Source of the DNA: Pocillopora verrucosa
Taxonomy: Eukaryota > Cnidaria > Anthozoa > Scleractinia > Pocilloporidae
NCBI RefSeq assembly: GCF_036669915.1
Contig: NC_089324.1
Span: forward strand, 2,758,244 to 2,822,243
Length of the DNA stretch: 64,000 nucleotides
Direction of reading: 5' to 3'
Shown: in pieces, positions 57,419 to 64,000 of the stretch
How positions within the stretch are numbered: the first letter of the stretch is position 1
Layout of the letters: each line of letters opens with the position of its first letter
Program-made: the position numbers and the translations under genes
Notes under the pieces: generated by a model
Told to the model about the DNA's origin: nothing
Database searches by the model: none
Seen by the model: only the letters and a program-made list of their open reading frames with translations

Positions 57419-58770
57419 CTTGAATTAGGCCGGGCCGCAAAGCTCCATCGTGTTGAGTAACTAATCTATGTAATTTTCACTGTAATGTCTCCAGGTTGTA
57501 CGTCGGTGAAGCAGAGGCGCTCGCTTCCGTTTCACCTTGAGGGGGGAGGGTACGGCTACACGTAGGCTATAGGATCTGAGGTGCCAACTTGCAATTAACC
57601 GCGTGTGCGTAATATTGGACTGTGCTATAAGTTTAAGGTAGTCTTTGCTCAGAGAGCTCGAACAGAAAGAGGATAATATTCATGAAATTATTTTGTAGAG
57701 ATGAATTTTGGGGCAAGCTAATATGGTCGTTGCGTAATACTGTTCTTGATCATTCGCGAGAGACGCCTCAGAATGATTTCAGCCATTATTCGATCCGCCT
57801 AGAGCAGTGCAGCTAATAGGTTGAGACTATGGTGAGCCAATACAATTAACGCGCCTTCACAACATTACATACTGACAATCATTTTTTCAAATCCACTTTA
57901 GAGGAGTTATGACGTGCAGCCAGTGTAAAAGTGGTCCAGTACCCAGACCTTTCACGACCAAGTAGTTCAGTTACGGTAAGATCTGCGTACGAATTTAATC
58001 CAAAAGCATAAGAGCGTTTCCTGTAATTTCCCCGTCGTCCTAGCCATGTTCCATTTTTCCGTCCCATGTGCGCCTTTTTCAGTTTGTGTTTGACTGTCAG
58101 TTTCTTTGGTCCAGGAAGTCCCCCCCCCCTGCCAGCTCATCTCTATTTGCCAAAGTGAATTTGAATTAAAATAGAATTTTCGATTAATAAAAGTTGTTTA
58201 TTACAATTTAAGAGTGCTGCGACATAAATCAGTAGTGTGTACAGGAACGAAAACAGAAGCAACATAAATGACTAATTAATATTTACTTCCTTTAAAAGAG
58301 CGCTATCCAAATACAAGCTTCAGAAAAGGAAAACGAAAGAAAAAAATGAAAAGAAAAGTGAAAGCGTTTACAAAAATTGCGAAAGTTATGTCAATATCAA
58401 CAACTTAAATACAGTGGACATCGACAACCTGACCGAGTAACAGTAACTCATTATTCACTTGAAAATAGGAACTGCTTTGACGACTGTTACATCAAAATCA
58501 CCTGTCTCTTTTGAAGTAAATATTTCCGCAGACTAGTAACTTCTGAAAATATAAGAGTTAATCCAGTTTTTTTTAAAGTTCGCAATCAGTGTCAACTTGT
58601 TGCAGAAAACCAAAAATGTCAGTCCACAAAACTGAAATAACTGAACTTCGCAACCTCGTTCCCAGGCCTCTCATCATGAGGACGAGGTTGTGAATTAGGA
58701 ACAAACACTCTTTCTCTGGTTAGTTACCAGTGTGAATCAGAATAAATTAGTGGAAAAGAATTTTCGATTC
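57419..58770. other. Intergenic, VPS25 to the orphan glycoprotein gene
   Basis: Contains the VPS25 5' flank and the 3' UTR of the downstream minus-strand gene. A 62-codon minus-strand frame (57879-58067) has no recognisable feature. Nothing else seen. Confidence 0.55.
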
Positions 58771-60105
58771 TCAATGGAGGACTACTTCAGCAAACTTATC
58801 GCTCAGAACAAAGGCTGCGGCTAAAGCTGCAATGAGAACCGCTATGGAAGATGTCACGAGTCCAGCTCGCGACTTCATGCCTACAACCTCTAGAAACACA
58901 TAGTCTGTTCGCTTCTGTATAGTTGTAACAGGACCAGCGTTGCTGTAGTAACTGAAAAAGTCCAATCTTCTTCGCGTATATGGACCCGTGATCTTCGTTG
59001 CTACGGTGATATTGACGCATCTCCAGGAGGAGTCATACAACCAATATTTACCATTATGGTAGGCCGATTCTTCCAACTTAGCCATACCAGCATACAAGAT
59101 GCCACCGTGAAACAGCAACGTTAAATTTCGCGGATTTTCATCTCTAAATACGCTTTTCATCTCGTCTCGCCCATTAGTTACAATGCTATCAGTTATAGAC
59201 ACATATTTGAGCGAGACGGTTTTTGGTAGGCCCTCTTTAAGGTCTATAACAGTACTTTCTTCTTCCACATCTCTACAACACCATTTCGATACACCAACTT
59301 GTTTGAAATACATTTTTGTGAGGTTGACGCGAACTCCGCCGGTTTTGGAAGTTCTCTTCAACGAGGGAAACTGTTTGCCAAAGCATTCAAGGTCCTTGGA
59401 GGGACCTAATGGAACATCGTCTGTCAACACCCTGATTTCTACCCAGTCCGTGTAAACCCGAAACCCCGAGCTTTCGCGGTAGCTTGAGTAAGTCGAGAAG
59501 TCCTCGTAACTGAAATGGCCTTTCTTCAAAGACCGCTTCACGCACGACCATTCATGGCTGGTTTCTACCAATATGGAATTGTACCAGACAGAGTGACTAG
59601 CTATGGTCGCTAAAACGCGTATACCGTCGAAATGAACGTACAAAGCTCTTGGATCAGAGTAGCTGTTAGAATAGGCCCGCAGATACACCCATTTTGCTTC
59701 GTCTCTCCTCAATATGACTCGCAATCTTTTCTCAACTGTCTCTTTTCCGTAACCGTTCCGGTATACGTGTTTGATGTCCAATGCAGCTAGTTGACTGGGA
59801 GCGCTCGTTACAAAGGTACCAGCTGAAGTGCTATGTAGAGTACCCGTTTGAATGACTCCAGGTGTGGTGCGGCGCCAAGATCGGCTAGAGGTAGTTCTAA
59901 AGAGTGTTGTTGAGGGGCTGTTTGGAGTGCTCGTTCCAACGACTCCATGTAAAGTGCTGTGAAGAACGTTGGTACTGGGGACACTAGCTGAAGTGCCTTG
60001 CACACCTGTGGAGTCTAACGCACACTTCTTATCCATTTCATTGGGTAAGCAATATGCATATTGTACAACCAGTAAGGCTGATAACGTGAAGAACACAAAT
60101 TTCAT
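58771..60105 (-). CDS. Unrecognised secreted/membrane-anchored glycoprotein
   Basis: A single-exon frame of 444 residues from the ATG at 60105; the frame is open 34 codons further, but this Met begins a clean signal peptide (MKFVFFTLSALLVVQYAYCL). Residues about 31-105 are Ser/Thr/Pro-rich with imperfect repeats (VLHSTLHGVVGTST against GTLHSTSAGTFVTS), probably O-glycosylated. The ectodomain (about 107-410) has five cysteines after the linker (SCV, ECF, CC, RCV) and three N-glycosylation sequons (two NLT, one NIT). The end, GLVTSSIAVLIAALAAAFVL plus a short tail, fits a GPI-anchor signal or a single transmembrane helix. I recognise no family. Coding status rests on length, a TATA box at the right distance and the ordered signal-linker-domain-anchor layout. 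It sits about 2.7 kb from the cGAS-like gene on the same strand. Confidence 0.75.
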   Translation of the reverse strand: MKFVFFTLSALLVVQYAYCLPNEMDKKCALDSTGVQGTSASVPSTNVLHSTLHGVVGTSTPNSPSTTLFRTTSSRSWRRTTPGVIQTGTLHSTSAGTFVTSAPSQLAALDIKHVYRNGYGKETVEKRLRVILRRDEAKWVYLRAYSNSYSDPRALYVHFDGIRVLATIASHSVWYNSILVETSHEWSCVKRSLKKGHFSYEDFSTYSSYRESSGFRVYTDWVEIRVLTDDVPLGPSKDLECFGKQFPSLKRTSKTGGVRVNLTKMYFKQVGVSKWCCRDVEEESTVIDLKEGLPKTVSLKYVSITDSIVTNGRDEMKSVFRDENPRNLTLLFHGGILYAGMAKLEESAYHNGKYWLYDSSWRCVNITVATKITGPYTRRRLDFFSYYSNAGPVTTIQKRTDYVFLEVVGMKSRAGLVTSSIAVLIAALAAAFVLSDKFAEVVLH

Positions 60106-60190
60106 GCTTTCAAGTTTTAAAAAGCTTTGGTTCTTTCTCTGAATATTTTTGGATACTGCGACTAATGGATTGAAACTGACAGTTTGTGTC

Positions 60191-60198
60191 TTTATATA
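60191..60198 (-). promoter_or_regulatory. TATA box of the orphan glycoprotein gene
   Basis: TATATAAA on the minus strand, 86 bp before the start codon. Transcription would begin near 60165, giving a roughly 60-nt leader and excluding the longer open frame from 60207. A TATA promoter suggests regulated or tissue-specific expression, unlike the housekeeping neighbours. Confidence 0.6.
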
Positions 60199-60783
60199 CT
60201 CTGGCATTACGGAAAATTACCTTGATCAGACAATACTACTGTTTGTCATTTTTCGCAACCCCATGCCACCCTGGGAGGTGCGAAATTCCGTACATCTGTT
60301 AAGACAGCTGACGTCACGAATAGAATCGTTTTTTTCCGGCTTAGACGCCAATTTTCGACGACAGTTTGGTCGGTGCGATCTCGTAAAATAAGCAAAATAT
60401 TTTTTTGTGACGTGGATGTTTGGAGTAATACCATCGTCTACCAACATTCTTTTATCAAAAAATAAATAAAAGGGTATTTCACAAGTGCGCTATGGTACGT
60501 ATTGTGACTACCAAGGTATTTCTCAAGGTCTGAATCTGACCGGAAATGTTCTTTGCAAGAGTTTATGTAACGCTATGAGATGTTATGAAACGCTCTAAAA
60601 CATCTCTCGATTTCTTCATTTTTCCCGCTATTTCGTGGAACGCGAACTCATCGATCGCGGAAACCGGAAACGAATGTACTAACCATCTTCATTTATTCCG
60701 CTATTTCGTAGAATATTTTTTACGTAAGCGATCATTTTATTAATTATGACAAGTAGTCTTTGTAAACTTGTTTGTGATCATTC

Positions 60784-61000
60784 AGTCTTGGGACGTTTCC
60801 AGCGTTCGCCCTTTGTCAGAGCAAAGAATCTATCGTCTATCGCTCTAACGAAGGGCTAATGCTCGAAACGTCAGCTTTTACACTCTGTTCGGTGGCCAAT
60901 TTACGTTTTCAACTCAGTTGGTAATACTAAATTACCCTGTTATACTCTCCCACCCACGCAGCACCACAGTTTCTTTAGAAAATTATTCCCTTTATTCAAT
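60784..61000. repeat. Dimeric-family ('GTCAGC') repeat
   Basis: Two opposed hairpin units (AGCGTTCGCCCTTTGTCAGA and ACGAAGGGCTAATGCTCGAA), then TCGGTGGCCAATTTACG, CAACTCAGTTGGTAATACTA and GCAGCACCACAGTTTCTTTA. Confidence 0.75.
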
Positions 61001-61777
61001 AGTCTAGGGATCAGACTTGTGCCAATCTTCTTTATACGTGATTTTGGCAGTCGGATCTTTTCCTCCATTTCCCTTTTCTTGGGGGGAAATGAATTAGGAA
61101 GTATGATAATCACAAATCTCGTTAGCTGTCAAGTCACTGCGTTAATGGCTATCCTATGATTACCCAATTTACTGAAGCAAAGGTTGCCGTTAAGTCGATG
61201 TGTTACTGGCTTTATTATGGTCGGTAATGATGTATACCATCCGACAAACTTAGCGGCTTCAAGAAATGCTCGTATGTATAGACAAACGAAACTACGAATT
61301 TCGCTGTTCTCGAAATGAATTTGTTAACTGCGCGATATAAATATTCTGTGATTAATAATTGATAAAACACTGCATGATAAAAAGTTACACTTATAACAAA
61401 TGTGGTTAGATTTCACAAGAAGACCCTTGGGAATAATCTGATGTAACTGCTAGCGTTTACTTGATGGAAACACAGCGAGTGATTTAGCCAGCAAAGCAAG
61501 TGTGATTTGCGAGCGAGTGATTTTGATATTTTAATGGCAGCGGTAAGCTCGGGAGATAAAGAGATTTGGTACCGAGTGGGTGAGTGACTGTAAAAAATAA
61601 GGGGGGGGGGGGTGGGAGAGAGAATATTTCAAATTCCGTACAACCTTATCCTTAATTATTATTAATTATTATTATTATTAATCTTGATTTAGAAATCAAG
61701 GGCAAAAACAATAATTTACCTTTTCATCGAATGCCTAATCGGAGAATAGCTTAGTGCCATACAGAAATCTTCCTAAG

Positions 61778-61989
61778 AGGGTCTCAATGGGGTGATGGCT
61801 TTTACGGCTATCGGTTAAAATTTTGGCCAATTTCCGGCTAACGGTTAACACCTTTCCATTGTTTCCACCAAAGATATTTTTTACGATTAATTTTTTTTAC
61901 GACTAACGGTTAAAATTTGTCAATTTTTACGTCTAACGGCTAAATATTTTGGCCGTTTTACGGCTAACGGTTTACCCCATTGGGACCCT
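61778..61989. mobile_element. hAT-like MITE with internal ACGGCTAACGGTTA repeats
   Basis: TIRs AGGGTCTCAATGGGGT and ACCCCATTGGGACCCT, flanked by TTCCTAAG (61770-61777) and CTCCTAAG (61990-61997), an 8-bp duplication with one mismatch. The interior is four or five repeats of a TTACGGCTAACGGTTAAAAT-like unit. Confidence 0.75.
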
Positions 61990-62562
61990 CTCCTAAGCAC
62001 CAGTTTATGCAACATGGTTGAGAAAACCACGAGGTTCGCTCGTGTTTGGTCGTTGAAAGAATATGCTAAATTTTTGTACCAGTAAACCGTTTGGTTAGAT
62101 CGTTAAACAGTCCTCGATTTGGCAAAGAGCTAAGAAAATCATGAGCATGCATGCTTCGGCAGCAGTCAGTTCGTTTTTGAACGTTGAAAGACTAAATGCT
62201 AAATTATTGTATTGCGTCGTTTGGTTCAACCGCCCGCGCTTGAGTTGTTAAAATATCGTTACGGTTTGTTTTCTTCCTTATCTTAAACATGAGCCAGAAA
62301 TTGTCGTAACTTAGTGGACGGGATGTGTGCCACACGGAGATTGTGGGGTTTCAGGATCTGCGAGATAATTTCAGACATACCCCTTGGGTATGATATGGCT
62401 GGCTACTGTAGTTGCAAGGAAGGTGATAATTTTGTACATGTAGTGGGGTTGCGCGCAGGTGAGCCTAATAAACTCTGTCAGATACCTAAAGGTGGTCATT
62501 CGGAACAATTTAAAATTCTGTGTCGAAAGTAACTCGATACCGCTTTAATCCTATTTCTCTTG

Positions 62563-62775
62563 ACCTTTTGCACCCTAACATCAGTATGCATATTCTCCAT
62601 ACTGTTCTCTATACATTTCCTGAGGTGCTGACAAGGAGAATTTGACGTTGAACAACCAAGAGCTTCTTTTGTTGGTGATCATTTCCTTCATTCTCCTGAC
62701 CTTACTGTTTTATTCAGGGGTGATATTGTAAGGAGAATCTGGACGCTGGTCACTCCTAGGGTTAGAGGGTTAAAA
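62563..62775. repeat. TTAA-type MITE, type B, abutting the cGLR stop codon
   Basis: TTGCACCCTAACATCAGTAT at the left and GGTCACTCCTAGGGTTAGAG at the right, ending in GGGTTAAAA directly before the stop codon of the minus-strand gene. Confidence 0.8.
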
Positions 62776-64000
62776 TCAACCTTCATTTAGTATTGAGTTG
62801 ATCACGGTAGCTACTAACACAATGTCACGTCCATCATCTTCTAATAAAGAATCTTCATCGATTCCCGAGAAATATTGATTTGGGATAAAATAATATGGAA
62901 TTGGGCGAGATTCCCTCAAGAACTCCATCAGTTTGCAAAAAATCTGGCTTGTTGTGATTGTCTTTCCACTTGTTTCTTTCGCGTTTTCTTCAATGCAATT
63001 AAAAAACAAGTTCTTGATCAAGTAGGTCGACAAAATGTCGAAAGGTTGAAGGGTCTTGACATGCTCAAAATCTCTTTCTTTGTCATGAGCATCACTGGCG
63101 AGATGTGCATCACCGGCGAGGTCTTCTTCTTCTTGCTCTGAAAACTCATATCCTTCTTTGTTTTCGTCAACGGAAACGCGATCATCATCATCATATACAA
63201 GTATCTTGCAAGACACAGCTGGGTGTAGAACAATTTTGGCGCCAATAAATGCACACTTCTGTTCCTGTGATAGGCCTACCATTATCAGACTCTCAGGCAA
63301 AGAAAACGACAACCTCCAATAGCCGTCCTTTGGAACTAAATGACAGCCGCGAGATTTGATATCGTCTGTCAATAATCTGCTCGTTTTTCGTGCTACGAGA
63401 GGCCAATGAGGCACTGGAATGGCAGGAACCAGGTCTACGGTAATAATCAAATGCTTGTAATGCAAACCAGCCCACTTTAACTCCAGATTACATGTGACAG
63501 TTCCTGTGAGTGTCCATGTATTCTCAACTAAGGTGTCTTCTGTGAGGCCCTCGATGTAGATCTCCAGTGGTGCCGGAGTGTGGTCCGCAAGGCGCGCTAA
63601 TGCCTGTCTGGCTTCATTCACAAACTTGGTCATAACACTACTACTGTCTAACCGATCTCCATTAAAAAAGTCCTCATACACTCCCGATTCATTAAATTTC
63701 TTGTAAATTACCACCTCATTGTACAAAGTGTCTTCATCGAACGTGACCGAGCACATTCGGCCAAGATCTTCGAGAAGTAACATATAGTCAAATTCGTCGG
63801 GATCTCCAACTCTCGTTCCATCATAGACACTCCCAGAAGGTATCAAATTGCCTTTGAACCTCTTGTCAATTTTGGCTATTTCCTCTGCCCACTTAGTCAT
63901 GAAATCTTCTACACTCTGCCTAATTCTATCAACTTCTACCGAATCCGTGGGTACCAGACCAACTCCTTCCACCATGTGCATATCGCGCAGATAGTCAGGA
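62776..64000 (-). CDS. cGAS-like receptor (Mab-21 nucleotidyltransferase), 5' end outside window
   Basis: The minus-strand frame is open from the window edge (in frame before the first visible Met at 63981) to TGA at 62776, so at least the first exon or residues are missing. Numbering from 63981: a predicted spine helix (about 18-40), the activation motif Gly50-Ser51 in IPSGSVYDG, metal-binding Glu63 and Asp65 in DEFDYMLLL, and the third acidic residue Asp183 in IITVDLVPA. The catalytic set of an active cGAS-like enzyme is therefore complete. A Mab-21 C-terminal lobe follows (YWRLSFSLPESL, LSTYLIKNLFF), with a strongly acidic insert at about 260-300 (DDDD, EQEEEDLAGD). No zinc-ribbon as in vertebrate cGAS is visible. 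Animal cGLRs make cyclic dinucleotides after sensing a ligand and signal through STING; the ligand and product here are unknown. Confidence 0.87.
   Translation of the reverse strand, partial: PDYLRDMHMVEGVGLVPTDSVEVDRIRQSVEDFMTKWAEEIAKIDKRFKGNLIPSGSVYDGTRVGDPDEFDYMLLLEDLGRMCSVTFDEDTLYNEVVIYKKFNESGVYEDFFNGDRLDSSSVMTKFVNEARQALARLADHTPAPLEIYIEGLTEDTLVENTWTLTGTVTCNLELKWAGLHYKHLIITVDLVPAIPVPHWPLVARKTSRLLTDDIKSRGCHLVPKDGYWRLSFSLPESLIMVGLSQEQKCAFIGAKIVLHPAVSCKILVYDDDDRVSVDENKEGYEFSEQEEEDLAGDAHLASDAHDKERDFEHVKTLQPFDILSTYLIKNLFFNCIEENAKETSGKTITTSQIFCKLMEFLRESRPIPYYFIPNQYFSGIDEDSLLEDDGRDIVLVATVINSILNEG

Larger units (their letters stand above)
60208..62562. other. Intergenic, orphan gene to cGLR 3' flank
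   Basis: Two repeat elements (60784-61000 and 61778-61989), a G-run near 61602-61612 and an ATT microsatellite near 61660-61680. No gene recognised; a 72-codon plus-strand frame at 62314 has no supporting feature. Confidence 0.55.

Noticed and set aside
57879-58067. 62-codon minus-strand frame upstream of VPS25
   Set aside because: No start context, splice sites or recognisable motif.
62314-62532. 72-codon plus-strand frame rich in cysteine
   Set aside because: Short, isolated, no signal peptide or family resemblance.
1-64000. CRISPR arrays, prokaryotic operons, viral or bacterial genes
   Set aside because: All recognised genes have spliceosomal introns or animal domain layouts. The tandem tracts lack spacer-repeat regularity, and no viral gene was seen apart from the LINE reverse transcriptase, which is cellular.

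Overview
The window is an AT-rich, intron-dense animal nuclear segment. Its gene content, single-copy housekeeping genes, a tandem betaine-homocysteine methyltransferase pair, a cGAS-like receptor and dense small-MITE load fit an anthozoan cnidarian, most likely a stony coral. That taxonomic call is inference; no rRNA or mitochondrial marker is present.

Layout from left to right. 1-2601 (-) MGAT1, complete, two coding exons. 2826-4274 (+) an 11-beta-HSD1-like short-chain dehydrogenase, head to head with MGAT1. 5515-6969 (-) an ENPP4/5-type ectophosphodiesterase with an intronless CDS, head to head with 7209-15503 (+) NOP58 (17 coding exons). 17289-23526 (+) and 25840-32724 (+) are two tandem BHMT paralogues. 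33924-39424 (-) SAE1 (9 exons), head to head with 39719-50464 (+) DPH6 (17 exons) in the long architecture that carries two RidA-like domains. 51209-about 53980 (-) is a 5'-truncated CR1/L2-like LINE with a long uninterrupted ORF2. 55614-57418 (-) VPS25, containing a likely U12-type AT-AG intron. 58771-60105 (-) is an unrecognised secreted or membrane-anchored glycoprotein. 62776-64000 (-) is a cGAS-like (Mab-21) nucleotidyltransferase cut by the window edge.

The genes do not form one pathway. They cover Golgi N-glycan maturation (MGAT1), box C/D snoRNP assembly (NOP58), SUMO activation (SAE1), diphthamide synthesis (DPH6), ESCRT-II sorting (VPS25), betaine/methionine metabolism (BHMT pair) and probable innate nucleic-acid or ligand sensing (cGLR). 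Three head-to-head pairs share 224-294 bp between start codons and probably use bidirectional promoters. Gene models were built by hand from splice sites; the reading phase closes exactly across every exon junction in all multi-exon genes.

Introns and spacers are full of short non-autonomous elements. The commonest have TTAA-CCC...GGG-TTAA ends, suggesting a piggyBac-like origin, in three related types. There is also a dimeric 'GTCAGC' family with a 15-bp flanking direct repeat at one copy, tRNA-derived SINEs, hAT-like and Mutator-like elements and several fold-backs. The most unusual points are the VPS25 minor-spliceosome intron, the fold-back inverted duplication over the 5' end of the first BHMT gene (its inverted arm lacks exactly the exon-bearing segments and offers a phase-compatible alternative first exon), the cGLR whose stop codon abuts a MITE, and the orphan glycoprotein.
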